Positions 31,301 through 42,471 of a stretch of 64,000 bases of DNA are shown here, piece by piece. The position numbers were made by a program, and so were the translations under genes. The stretch spans positions 17,926,001 through 17,990,000 of the forward strand of contig CM053152.1 in assembly GCA_028571685.1 (NCBI GenBank), given 5' to 3'. This DNA comes from Heterohyrax brucei. Taxonomy: Eukaryota; Chordata; Mammalia; Hyracoidea; Procaviidae. The notes under the pieces were generated by a model. The model was given only the letters and a program-made list of their open reading frames with translations, had not been told where the DNA came from and ran no database searches. Numbering within the stretch: position 1 is the stretch's first letter; the number at the start of each line of letters is the position of its first letter.

Positions 31301-32728
31301 ATCAAGAAGTTGTTCAGTTTCTCGGGAGCTGTGGCAGAGCTCTAAGAAGAGAGTGAGAAAAGACACTGCTAGGCTTGGCCACCAGTCACTGCTGTTTTCT
31401 CTATGGGTAGCTAACTTATGTACTGCCTCTCTGGTAACAGAGATACTGTCAAGCTATGCAATGTTTCTAATCTTGGTGGCTGGCCTCCACTGGGTCCACA
31501 GGGGTGGCAGGCCCCACCTCCTGGCTGATAAAGATAGCGACCACCTTTTGCTGAGACTCTCTGGTAACACGTCAGTCAAGACTATGGTGTAGCTCAGGAA
31601 GGGAAGAAGGACGGGTGCCTCCACACTCAGCCTCCAAGGGCTGCTGCATTCCCTAGATGGGTTTGTCTTCAAAACTGCTTTTCTGTTGAGAGGGGCTCTG
31701 TCCAGTAGCAGCTGAAAGCATCTGGGCCCTTAGGGGTGACAGGCCTTGCCTTCTGGTTGACAAAGGTGGTGCTATACTCATGGAGTGTCTTGGGGTCTTC
31801 AGCAGATGCAGTGATGTGGCTCAGTGAAGGGAGGTGAAAATAGCACTGCCACATTGGTTGTCTGTCAGCAGTACATTTTCTAGATATGTTTGTCTTAAAA
31901 ACGTCTTTTCTGCTGAGAGAGGCTTTGATCAGGGAAGGTAATAGCTTCTGGGCCCTCAGGTGTGGCAGGCCACGCCTCCTGGGTAACAAAGATGGAGCCC
32001 TATGTATGAGGTCTCTTGGGGGCCTTTAGCAGATTCTATGATGTGGCTCAAAGCAGGAGTGGTTAGGGCACTGCCACGCTTGGCTACCAACTGCCACTAT
32101 GCTCTCTAAGTACAGTTGTCTTAAAAACAGCTTTTCTGCTGGGAGAAACACTATCCAGACAGGCAGTATTGTTCAGTGTGGGAATTAGCCCCAGCCAAGC
32201 CCTCATGCATGGCTAACTCCACCTCTCAGCTGACCAAGATGGTGTCCTGCCCAAGCCACCTTTTTTGTTCTGAGTCAATAATATCTGTGGCACAGTTCAA
32301 AGAAGAGAGGGGAGAGCGGTCATCAATTGCTGCTGGGTTTTCTAGATGTGACTATCCCAAGCACAGCCTCTCTGCTGCACCACACATTGTTTACTTATGC
32401 ACTCAGCTCAACATAGTAGCTGGCTCCTGCCAGGCTCTCAGGCTCAGCAGTCCCAGTCCCATTCTCCTGGTTAACAAAGAAGGCATCTGTACTTGTAATT
32501 CTTTCAGCTTCTGCAACAGCAGAAGTGGGAGTCATTGTGCCACTGTCTTGTTTCCAACAAAGGTAGTTTTACCCTTCGTGTCACCCAGTCCAATCTCACA
32601 ACCCTACCCTTGATCTTGGGGCTCCCAGAATGTCCACACTGTTCCATTCAATTATTTTTCCAGGCTTTAGGTTCTCAGAGGGAATCGAGGAGACATGTGA
32701 CTAGTCTGTCACCTTGGCCCAGCCTCTC
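31301..32728 (-). repeat. L1-g 5'UTR made of about five degenerate tandem monomers
   Basis: The landmark 'gctgaccaagatgg'-like recurs near 31,530, 31,760, 31,987, 32,233 and 32,474, giving a period of about 227-246 bp. The landmark 'cttttctg(t/c)tgag' recurs at 31,678, 31,905 and 32,131 (226-227 bp). The units also share 'gatgtggctca' and 'ctgggccct(t/c)agg'. Such tandem promoter monomers are known from rodent L1s; these are not the same sequence. Confidence 0.8.
32176..32613 (+). other. Antisense open frame in the L1-g 5'UTR (ORF0-like position)
   Basis: It is open for 145 codons from GTG, or about 134 from the ATG at 32,209 (MANSTSQLTKMVS). The start aligns with antisense frames in L1-b and L1-h. 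It lies across one to two monomers. No domain is recognised. It could be a by-product of a GC-richer promoter with few stops. Confidence 0.4.
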
Positions 32729-34603
32729 TTGTTTAATTTTTTAAAAGGCATTTTTTAAAAATTGTGATTGAGTGAAAGTATACTATCCAAATTAAATTTG
32801 CATGCTGACCTATCTGTAGCTCCTTCTGTTCTCCTTTCCCAGAGACAGAACACTCCTCCTTTCACTCTATACATGTCATATTCTCTTAACAATCTCCTGT
32901 CCCCTCCTTTTCACCTCTCCTCTCCCTTCTAGTAAGAGGCTTGTAGGACAGCATCCTACAGATGCATAGAACCATAAAGTGCACACACTATATGGTCACA
33001 TTGTGTCTCTGAGTCCAATCCATTCCTGTCCAAAGAGTTGACCTCAGTAATATTTTCTACTCAGGGGCAGCAGTAGCTCTAGGGGCCAGGGTCCCAGGGG
33101 AATCTCCAGGCCTTTGGACCATCACTTGTGTTATTTTAGTGGAGTTCTTGAGGTGCACCCCTCTTTTTCTAGTGTTGCCACTGGGACTTCACATTGTGTG
33201 CCAAATCATGACTGTCTTTGGTGGTGGCTGGGCACCATCTGATTCTTCTGGTCACAAGTTGATACAGTCACTCTTTTCCATGGGTCCTTCTGTCTTCTGG
33301 GTTCTCTTTCCATCCTGTCATTTTGGTCCTTGGTGATCATCTGTTCCTGTTGAGTTGTGACCATTTAGTGTACTTCAGACGACAGCTTGTTATCTTTTAA
33401 GACCCCAGATGCCACTTACCACTATGGGGTACAGAAGACTCACTTAGTAGTACGCTAGTTATGCCAATTGGCCTTGATGTCCCCTTAGAGCATAGTCTCC
33501 GGACCACCGCTCCTGTCCTTGCAATATTGGGTTAAGATTGGAGGAGTATTCATGTTATGTCGAAGTCCAGGTAAATTGATCTTCTTTCTAATGTGTGCTG
33601 CCACTGACTTCACCCAACCAAATTTCTATCAACTATCTAATCTATAACCAACTCTCACCCTCCCTCCCACCCCACCCTTGCAGCTGTCAAAGTTTTTTTT
33701 TCTATACATGAGTCTGTTTTTAAGTTCTTATTGTAGGGGTCTCGTATCATATTTGTCCTTTTGTCACAGACTACTTTCACTCAACACAATGCCTTCGAAT
33801 TGAAATCAGGTTATCAGACGCTTCCTAAAATCATCATTGTTCTTTATCATTGCATAGTGTTTCATTGAGTACATATACCATAGTTTATTTATCCATTAGT
33901 CTGTTGTTGGGCATCTGGGTTGATTCCATGGTTTTGCTATTGTGAGCTGTTCTCTAATAAACATTTGCGTGCATGTATCTGTTTGTGTGAATGCTCTTGA
34001 TTCTGTAGGACGTGTTCCAAACAGTGACATTACTAGGTCAAATGGTACATCTATTTCCATCTTTTTAAGGACGCACCAGATTCCTTTCTAAAGAGGTTGT
34101 ACCATTTAGCAATCCAGCCAACTGTGTATGAGAGTTCCAGTTTCTCTACAGCCTCTCTAGGATTTGTTGTCTTGTGTTTTTTGCATTATAGCCAACATTG
34201 TTGGGGCTAGATATCTCATTGTAGTTTTGATTTGAATTTCTTTAGTAGCTAATGACTGGGAGCATTTCTGCATGTGTCTTTTGGCTGCCTGGATATCCTC
34301 TTTAGAGAAATGTCTGCCCATCTCCTTCCCCCATCGCTTAATTGGATTATTTATCATTTTCTTATTGATATTTTGTAGTACCTTATAGATTATGGAGATC
34401 AGACATTGGTCTGACATACAGTTGCCAAATATTTTTTTCCCATTGTGTAGGTGGCCTTTTAATTCTTTTGATAAAGTCTTTGGATGAGCAAAAGTGTTTG
34501 ATTCATAATAGTTCCCTTTTATGTATTTTCTTTTCTGTTGATTGTGCTTTGTTTGACAGATTTTGAAGTCTGTCTATGTTGTGTATTAAAACTTCCATTG
34601 TTG

Positions 34604-34697
34604 ATCCTTGAATATTCTAGAGGGAAGTTCTACTCTGGCCTCTAGGGTCACCACAAGTCAGATCCGAGTTGACGGCACTTGGCTGGCTGGCTGGTTT
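34604..34697 (+). mobile_element. Short AfroSINE tail inside L1-h ORF2
   Basis: It starts 'tccttgaatattctagaggg' and ends 'cttggctggctggctgg'. L1 sequence 'ccattgttga' precedes it and 'ttgttgactctatttt' follows, so 'gttga' looks like a short target-site duplication. The tRNA head is absent. Confidence 0.75.
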
Positions 34698-34874
34698 GTT
34701 GACTCTATTTTTTCTTGGATGAGCTTTATTGTTTTAGTTTTGATATTTAGAACTTTTATCCAGTTTGATTTGATTTTTGTACAAGGTGTAAGATATAGGT
34801 CTTGCTTCAGTTTATTGCAGATGGATATCCAATTTTGCCAGCACCATTTGCTAGAGAGATTGCTTTTACCCCAG

Positions 34875-35398
34875 CGTTTTAGTCAGCTAGTGCTGCTCTA
34901 ACAGAAATACCACAGAGTGGATGGCTTTAACAAAGGAAGGCTTATTCTTACACAGTCCAGTAGACTACAAGTCCAAATTCATGATATCTGCTCCAGGGGA
35001 AGGCTTTCCCCTTGTCAGCTCTGGAGGGAAGCCCAGTATTCCATCAGCCTTTGTCCAAGGAGTACCTTGGTGCAGCGATCTCAACTCTGAAGGATGCACT
35101 CTTCTCCTGGTGCTGCTATCTTGATGGTGTGAGGTTTGCCATTCTTTGCTGGTTTCCCTTTCCTTTTATCTCTTGTTGAATGAAGGGATTAAGGGTGTGG
35201 CAAGCCATACTCTAGGGAAACTTCCTTTGCAGTGGAGCAGAGAAGTGATCTTATAAAGGTATTTGCAGTCCCACGCTAATGCTTTAACATACAGCATAGG
35301 AAAATCACAAAATGGAGGACAATCGTAGAATACAGGGAATCATGGCCCAGCCACATGGCTACACATATTTTTGGGGGGATATGATTCGGTCCATGACA
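34875..35398 (-). mobile_element. Solo LTR, ERVL-MaLR-like, inside L1-h
   Basis: On the minus strand it runs from TGTCATGGACCGAATC to GCTGACTAAAACG, with the MLT1-like feel of both ends. It is flanked by an exact 5-bp duplication 'cccag' (34,870-34,874 and 35,399-35,403), as expected for this class. It is the same family as 2,184-2,682. It is a solo LTR with no internal region, younger than L1-h, and decayed. Confidence 0.75.
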
Positions 35399-38300
35399 CC
35401 CAGTTTACAGTCTTAGGGCATTGTCAAATATCAACTCTACGTAGGAGGATAGTGGCATTTCTGGGGTCTCAACTCTTTTCCATTGATCTGTAAGTCTGTT
35501 TTTGTACCAGTACCAGGCTGTTTTGACAACTGTGGTAGTGTAATAGGTTCTAAAGCTGGATAATGAGAACCTCCCTGTGTGTTCTTCTTCTTCAGTAGTG
35601 CTTTACTTATCCGGGGCTTCTTCCTTTTCCAAACAAAGTTGGCTATTTGTTTCTCTGTCTCATTAAAAAAAGACACTGGAATTTGTATTGATATTGCATT
35701 ATATAAGTAGATTGCTTTGGGTAAAATAGACTTTTCTGCAATGTTAAGTATTCCTAGCCATGAGCATTTTCTTTATGAGCAGAGTAGATTTCTTCATTTA
35801 TATACCTTAGTTTCTTATAGTAAGATCTTGTAGTTCTTTTTGTAAAGTTCTGTTATTTCTCTAGTTAGATGTATTCCTATGTATTTGATCTTCTTAGGGG
35901 CTTAGTAAATGGTATTGATTTCTTCTTTAGTAAGTTCGTTGTTTGTACAAAGGAATCCTACTGATTTACTTATGTTTATCTTGTATCCTGAGACTGCTGA
36001 ACTCTTCTATCAGATTGTGTAGTTGACTTATGGACTCTTCAGGATTCTCTGCGTATACAATCATATCATCTGCATATAGGGAGATTTTCACTTCTTTGCT
36101 GATGCAGATGCCCTTTATTTATTGGTCTTGTCTAATTGCTCTGGCTAGAACTTCTAGTATAATGTTGAACAGGAGAGGTAAGAGTGGGCATCCTTGTCTA
36201 GTTCTCATTCTCAAGGGAACTGTTTCAGTCTCTCTCCATTTAGGATGATGTAGGCAGTTGACTTTGTATAGAAGGCCCTTATTGCATTGAGGGATTGGCC
36301 ATCTATTCCTATTTTGCTGAGAGTTTTTAGCATTAATCATTGTTAGACTTTATCAAGTGCCTTTTCTGCATCAATTGACAAAATCAGGTGAGTCTTGTCT
36401 TTTGTGTTATTTGTGTGGTTGATCACATTGTTTTTCTGATGTTGAACTAGCCTTGTATCCCTGGTATGAATCCAACTTGGTCATGATGAATTATTATTAT
36501 TTTTTTTTGATATGTTGTTCAAGTCTATTGGCTAGTATTTTGTTGCAGATTTTTGCATCTAGATTCATGAGTGATATTCTCTGCAGTTTTCCTTATTTGT
36601 TGGGTATCTCCCTCGCTTTGTTATCAGGGTTATGCCAGCTTCATAGAATGAATTTGGGAGTATTCCATCCCTTTCTATGTTGTGAAATAGTAGTATTTAA
36701 AGTAATTCTTCTCTAAAAGCTTGGTAGAATTCTGCATTGAAGCCATCTGGGCCCGGGCTTTTTTTGGTTGGTAGTTTTTTCATGACTTTTTCAATCTCAT
36801 CCTTTGGGATGGGTTTATTAAGTTGTTCTGCTTCACCTTGTGACAATTTTGGTAGGTGACATGAATCTAGGAACTTGTCCCTTTTAACTAGGTTTTCAAA
36901 TTTGTTAGAGTACAGTCTTTTGTAGTATTCTCTTATGATATTTTTGATTTCTGTTAGATTCATTGTGACATCACTCCTCTCATTTCTTATTTGGGTTATT
37001 TGTTTCCTTTCCTGTTTTACTTTAGTAAGTTTAGCCAATGATTTATCAATTTTGTTGATCTTTTCAAAAAGCCAGCATTTGGTATTGTCAGTTTCTTCAA
37101 TTGTTCTATTGTCTAATTTATTTAGTTCTGCTCTGATCTTTATGATCTGTTTTCTTCTGGTGCTTGAGGAGTTCTTCTGTTGTACTCTTTCTGCTTGTTT
37201 AAGCTGTAGGGCTAGTTCTTTGGTTTGGGTTCCTTCTTCCTTCCGGATGTGTACATTTGTGGAGATAAACTGACCCCTGAGTGCTACTTTAGCTGTAGCC
37301 CATAGGTTCTGGTAGGATGTGTTTTCATTCTTGTTGGCATCCATAAATTTCTTTATTTCATTCTTGATTTCTTCTGTAACTCATGCCTTTTGAGCAAGAT
37401 GTTGTTCAGTTTCTATGAGTTTCAATTTCTATGTTTTTTCTGGTATTGATTTTGAGTGTTATGGCTTTATGTTCTGAGAAGATGGTCTGCAATATTTCAA
37501 TGGTATGGATTTTGTTGAGATTTGCTTTATGTCCTAACACATGGTCTGTTCTGGAAAAATGTTCCGTGTGCACTGGAGAAGGTGTAGTTATCTGCTGATG
37601 AATAGAAAGTTCTGTATATGTTGATGAGGTTTAGTTAGTTAATTTTTTTCAATAACATCTTCTGTGTCTTTACTGTTTTTGTTTAGAAAATTTGTTTGGT
37701 TCTGAGAGTGGAGTGTTGAAGTCTCCCACTATTATTGTGGAGTGATCTGTCTCATTTTTGAATGTAGTCAGTGTGCCTTTGATGTATTAGATGCTCTAGT
37801 ATTGGTTGAATAAATATTTAATATTAAGTCCTGCTTGTGTATTGAACATTTCAGTAATAAATAGTGTCCATCCTTGTCAATGATGGTGGATTTTACATTA
37901 AAATCTATTTTATCTGAGATTAGTATTGCCACACTTGCTCTTCTTTGTACATTGTTAGCTTGGTATATATTCTTCCATCCTTTAGTTTTCAGTTTGTTCG
38001 TATCTTTAAGTCTCAGGTGAGTTTCTTGTAAGCAACCTATAGACAGATTGTGTCTTTTGATCCAAGATGTCACTTGTTGTCTCTTTACTGGAGCGTTTAG
38101 TCCATTTGCATTCAATGTAATTATTGATAAGTATGTGTGTAGTGCTGTCGTTGTGATGTCTTTATTTTTGAGTTGATGTTCCCTCTACTGCTCTTACTAT
38201 TCTGTTCTACGACATTCTTCTTTATGGGTTATTTTTTCACCTTTTTCAGTGTTGGTTTTGTGTTTGTTGAGACTCTTGTATTATGTCTCTTGATTTGATA

Positions 38301-38581
38301 TATTGTATCTTTATTGTGCTTTGTGGCTACCCCTGTGATCCCCCTTAATGTTGTATATTTAAGCCCAATTTTAACTTCTACATGTCTTATTAGGTTCCTC
38401 TCCACCTGAAAGGACTGTAACTACTGTGGTACATCCCTCTTTTTAATATGATGATATTATAGTTTTCGTGATATGAACACTGAAATCGCTTCTTTTAATA
38501 TTATAACTTTGATTTTTGTGCCTTCACTAACTGAGTAGGTTTCTGGATGGTGTGTGCTGTATTGCCTCCAAAAATATGGAG

Positions 38582-39545
38582 TTAGTGGTTTTGTTCTTCC
38601 AAGCCAAGAGCTTCTTTCAGTATTTGTTGTAGCTTTGGTTTGATTTTTACAAAGTCTCTGAGCTTTTGTATATCTGTGAATGTTTTAATTTCATTTTCAT
38701 ATTGGAGAGATAGTTTTGAGGGATATATAGTTCTCAGTTGGAAGTTTTTCTCCTGCAAGGCTTTGAATGTGTCACCCCGTTGCCTCTGTGCCAACTTTGT
38801 TTCTGCTGAGAAGTCAGACAAAAGCCTACAGAGTTTCTCTCTGAATGTTAGCTTTGCTTTGAGTCTTGCTGCCTTTAAGAGTTTCTGCTTATGTTTCATT
38901 TTGTTAAGCTTAATTATAGTATGTCTTGGAGTCTTTCTTTTGGGATCTATGTTGAGTGGTGTTTGATATGCATCTTGGATAGCTATAGTCTCTTCTTTCA
39001 TAATTTCAAGGAAGTTTTCTGTCAGCAGCTCAGCAACAATACTTTGTGTTTTCAGGTGTCCCTCCCTGTTCAGGAACTCCAGTTGATCATAGACTGTTCC
39101 TCTTGATACAGTCCCACATACTTCTTAATGCTTCATTGTTCTTGTTTCTTTTCTCTGATTTCTCCTGATAGATCCTGGAGTCAGTAGCTCTCTTTTACAG
39201 TCAGAAAGTCTGTATTCCATATATCAAATCTGTTCTCTTGGGTGTGAACTGAACTTTCTATTTCTTTGATTTTGTTATTGCTCAGTTGGATTTGAGAATA
39301 CTGGTGTTCCATTAGTTTGAACAGCTTGGTTAATTTTTCAATTTGCTCTGCTGCATTTTGCATAATGTCTAGGAGGGCTCTATATACAATCCTTTTGTAC
39401 TCAACCTCCAATAGTTTTAGAAAGGTTTCTTTGCCTGGGAAATTCTTTAGTTTTTTTTTTTTTTTTTTTTTTGGTGGCTTTCTGGAGCCATAGGTGAATG
39501 TTTCTTTATGTTTCTGTCCAAAGTGTGTTGCTTTTCGGCATCTAG
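38582..39545 (-). pseudogene. L1-h ORF1 (ORF1p), decayed
   Basis: The C-terminal domain is open for 139 codons (38,582-39,001): TPRHTIIKLNKMKHKQKLLK, LTFREKLCRLLSDFSAETKL and KLRDFVKIKPKLQQILKEAL. The coiled-coil part is open at 39,181-39,411 (KLFKLMEHQYSQIQLSNNKI). Between them the frame is broken. A T-run of ~23 (39,450-39,472) replaces sequence near the N-terminus, an internal poly-A expansion on the sense strand. Confidence 0.82.
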
Positions 39546-40548
39546 AAGTTGTTTAGTTTCTCCAGTGTTACCTTAATAGGATCTAAAGCACAGTCTGATA
39601 AGGAAAGTGATCACCAGTCACCTCTATGTACTCCAATGACTGGCCCCAGTGGAATCTCTGGAGTAGCAGTCTCTACCTCCTGATTGGGGGGCCTACTTAC
39701 GGAGCCACTGGGGGGGCTGTTAGCTGACCCTTTGATGTGGGTCAGTAAAGGTTGGAAGAGATACCATCAGTATGCACTGCAGTTATTTCTCTAGTTATTC
39801 TTATATAAGAAAGTAAAAGCTTTCCGACAGCTTCCAAAGTCAGTCAGGCTGTCAGGTGTACAAGCCTGTCCTGCCAACTGGCAAAGTAAGCACCTGTATA
39901 TCCAACCCCAGGTGGATAGTAGTACAGAAGGCTCCTGCCCTGCTGTCATCTGTTGCCAGGCCCCACCTGTAAAGTCACACTGTGCTAAACACAGCTTTTC
40001 TGTTGGAAAATTGCTGCCCTGGCCTGGCACTGCATCCCAGCCTGGGAATTAGTCCCCAGTGAGGCCTCCGTTTGGGCAACTCCACCTCCCAGTTTAACAA
40101 GATGATGTCCCTTACAAGCTCTCCCACCCACTGTGGAATAGCTGATTCAATGGCAGAGGTTTGGAAAGAGAGGGTGGAGGGGCCAAGATGCACAGAGTTC
40201 AGAGCCAGGCTCTCAAAACGTGGCTATCCCACCTGCTGGTTCCATCAGCTGTGTGGCTGAGCTTTGCTTCCAGTTAAGACCAAGACCAAGGCCCACTTGC
40301 TGGCTAAGACAGAGAAAAGTAAGTTAAAACTTACTTTCAGCCACAAGAGCCAGGATTCAACAAGGGTGGAGGTCAGTGAAAGAGATGAAGTTTCCCGTTC
40401 AGTGGTATGTAGTCCAAACTGACAGCCCTATGCCAAGTCCTAGGGCTCACTGGGTGTCCAGAAGCCGCTGTTTAATTATCAATCCAGGCCTTAGTTTTCA
40501 GAGGTAATTAAGGGGATGTGTTCCTAGTCTGCCATCTTGACTCCACCT
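39546..40548 (-). promoter_or_regulatory. L1-h 5'UTR with tandem units and YY1-like end
   Basis: Units recur near 39,870 ('tgccaactggcaaagtaagc') and 40,085 ('ctcccagtttaacaagatga'), about 215 bp apart. The outer end (40,528-40,538, 'tctgccatctt') is AAGATGGCAGA on the minus strand, a one-base variant of the YY1-type site. An antisense open frame lies at 40,072-40,260. Confidence 0.65.
40072..40260 (+). other. Antisense open frame in the L1-h 5'UTR
   Basis: Open for 62 codons, starting with TTG. The text GNSTSQFNKMMSLTSSPTHC aligns with the antisense frames of L1-b and L1-g. It has no recognised domain. Confidence 0.35.
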
Positions 40549-41617
40549 TTAGAGGATTTAAGAAGCCAGGTGACTCACCATGACCAGTTACCATCTCTGA
40601 AGGTTTTGTAGATGAAACTGAGGCCTAAATTTGGCTGGTTGCTCTTTTCAAGTACCAGTGCTCAATAAAAGAACAACACATTGTCTCTTAACTCCTTAGC
40701 AGTTTTGGGTTCATCAGGCAGATGTTGATGACTATCTTCTTGGCTTCTTTCTCAAGAAAGCATGGGGCCATCTTTGATGATAAAGGAAGATAGAAAGTGA
40801 GTTGACAGAGAGAAATGACTTAAATAAATAGCACAAGGAAATGAAAGAGAAAGAAGACAGAGAGAAGCTCTGTTTTAGAATGGGGGCCTGAATTAGAACC
40901 CAGACCAGTTAGTGGTGCTGGGAAGAACCAATTGACCCAGAAAATGGGCCCCATTAGAGGGTCAGATGTGCCACATGAAATGGGCTGGGGCATTATATAT
41001 TTGACTATCATTAGCAATGCTCATAAACAGTAAACTTACCATGTAGGTTTGAGGGTCAATCCAGGGCAGGATTCTCTATTTATCTGCTTAGTCTTTCATC
41101 CCATCAGCATCTTGAGTACTGCCTCAGCGGAAAAAAATTATCCAGGAAAAAAAAGACACTTCTTGGCCATTCTGAGTAAATACAGCTATATATGTTTTTC
41201 CTGGGGCTCTTGGTTGTGTTTTTAGGGGGAAGGTGTCACAGCTGCTAAAACTCTTGCCCTCAAGAGACTCAACCTGGTTTTCCAAGATGATGACAATAGA
41301 GTTGAAAATGCAAATAACCAAAACTAGGCTTCCAAAATTAAGTAACTGCACATTTGAAGATATAATATCACAGCCTCTGGTCTCTGATTAGTTTAATGGA
41401 TCTGGTTTTCTGATGACTCTGAAGGAAAATGTGCCCCTGTGTGGAGAGGACTGTCAGGTTTTCATTACCTCCTGAATCTTGGCACCTGTAGAGTCCATTC
41501 TGAAGAGCTCACTGCTGAAGAAAGGAGACTTTAAATGGCTGGACATGATTTATGTCATTAAAAGCTCTAGAAGAAATAAATTTGTAACACCCTCAAAATC
41601 AGAGCACCCAATTTACC
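40549..41617. other. Spacer without recognised features
   Basis: AT-rich unique sequence to the right of L1-h. I see no gene, RNA or repeat in it. Confidence 0.5.
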
Positions 41618-42079
41618 AATTATGGATTGAATTGTGTCCCGTGAAAAGATACGTTGCAGTTCTGACCCCTTTGCCTGTGATCTTGTTTACAGGTAAGGCT
41701 TTTGTTTATTTGTGAAGTTAAACAAGCTCATATTGAGTAGGGTGGGCCCTAAGTCTCATCTCTTTTGAGTTATTTCTTCTGAAAGGGGAGAATAGACATA
41801 GAAAAAGAGTCAAATACATAGAAAAGACAGTCTCCATGTAAAGAAACACCTAGAAGTCAAGAAATGCCTGGGGCTACCAGAGCTAAAAGGGATGAGGCAG
41901 ACTGTTCCCCTAAAGTCCACTGAGAGACAGCATGGTCCTTCCAGCCAAGTACTGTGGAGTGGTCCTGCTGATGCCCAAATATGTACTTTCAGCCTCAGAG
42001 TTGTGGTACAACAAATTTCTGTTCTTTAGAGATGTCCACCTTGTGATATTTGCTATGATAGCCCTAGGAGACTAAAGCA
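41618..42079 (+). mobile_element. Solo LTR, ERVL-MaLR (MLT1-like), plus strand
   Basis: The start 'tatggattgaattgtgtccc' and end 'atgatagccctaggagacta' match the MLT1-type LTR ends ('tatggtctgaatgt.tgtccc' and 'tatagcagccctaggaaact'), and the internal order agrees. It is a solo LTR, old, with no internal region. Confidence 0.75.
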
Positions 42080-42101
42080 CTACTTGTTCCTGCCCCTTTT
42101 A

Positions 42102-42471
42102 CAAAAACCTAATACCAAACCTATTGCCATTGATTTGATTCTGACTCATAGAAACCCTATAGGACAAATAGAATTGTCCCATATGGTTTCTAAAGAAGCA
42201 AAAAAGATGAAGAGCCCTAAGATATGGATGGACATAGTGGCTGCAACAATGAGCTTAAACATATCAACAATTGTGAGGATGGCTAGGACCAGGTAGTGTT
42301 TCTTCTATTGTAAATAGGGTCATTATAAGCTGGAATCAACTTGAAGGCACCTAACAACAACAAATTTCTGCTTAAGCAGACTGCCACATCTTTCTCTTGA
42401 GGGGAAGCTGGTGGGTTTGAACTGATGACGTTTTTTTGGTTGACAGCTGAGCTCCTCTTACAAAGGCCCCT
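42102..42471 (-). mobile_element. AfroSINE, minus strand, split by an RTE 3' tail
   Basis: The left part (42,102-42,205) carries 'aacctattgccattgatttg' and 'aaaccctataggacaaatag'. The right part (42,365-42,471) carries the reversed B-box region 'ggtgggtttgaactgatgac' and head 'gagctcctcttacaaaggcc'. Between them lies RTE-derived sequence in the other orientation. Confidence 0.7.
42208..42364 (+). mobile_element. BovB/RTE 3'-terminal fragment
   Basis: 'gacatagtggctgcaacaat', 'caattgtgaggatggctagg' and the end 'ggcacctaacaacaacaa' match the end of the BovB-type RTE coding region and 3'UTR. The block 'cattataagctggaatcaac' is the part shared with AfroSINE 3' ends. Confidence 0.75.

Larger units (their letters stand above)
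26993..32728 (-). mobile_element. L1-g: L1 missing its 3' end, with a long monomeric 5'UTR
   Basis: It begins inside the ORF2 C-terminal region at 26,993, directly against L1-f's 5' end. ORF2 extends to about 29,945, the spacer to 30,374, ORF1 to about 31,300, and a 1.4-kb 5'UTR to 32,728. The poly-A tail and 3'UTR are absent. Its divergence is similar to L1-b. Confidence 0.88.
33722..38148 (-). pseudogene. L1-h ORF2 remnant, interrupted by a SINE tail and an LTR
   Basis: The endonuclease opening TTALHTYLSIITLNANG (about 38,100-38,148) has lost its ATG, and CLQETHLRLKDTNKLKTKGW follows. The linker and early RT form an open stretch of 215 codons (36,697-37,344) with SWLFEKINK-type [19 protein letters not shown], and [19 protein letters not shown] continues with MNLDAKI-type sequence, and [20 protein letters not shown] lies at 36,119-36,180. 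The C-terminal part shows NFVWKRKKPRISKALLKKKN (35,580-35,640) and NINKKMINNPIKRWGKEMGR (34,310-34,370). Stops and frameshifts are scattered, fewer than in L1-b or L1-g. Confidence 0.85.
32729..40548 (-). mobile_element. L1-h: full-length but decayed L1 carrying two insertions
   Basis: The poly-A tail is at about 32,729-32,760, the 3'UTR runs to 33,721, ORF2 from 33,722 to 38,148 (with inserts), the spacer to 38,581, ORF1 from 38,582 to 39,545, and the 5'UTR to 40,548, ending 'tctgccatcttgactccacc'. Without inserts it is ~7.2 kb, like L1-j. A SINE tail (34,604-34,697) and a MaLR-like LTR (34,875-35,398) lie in ORF2, so both are younger. Its tail abuts L1-g's 5' end. Confidence 0.9.
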
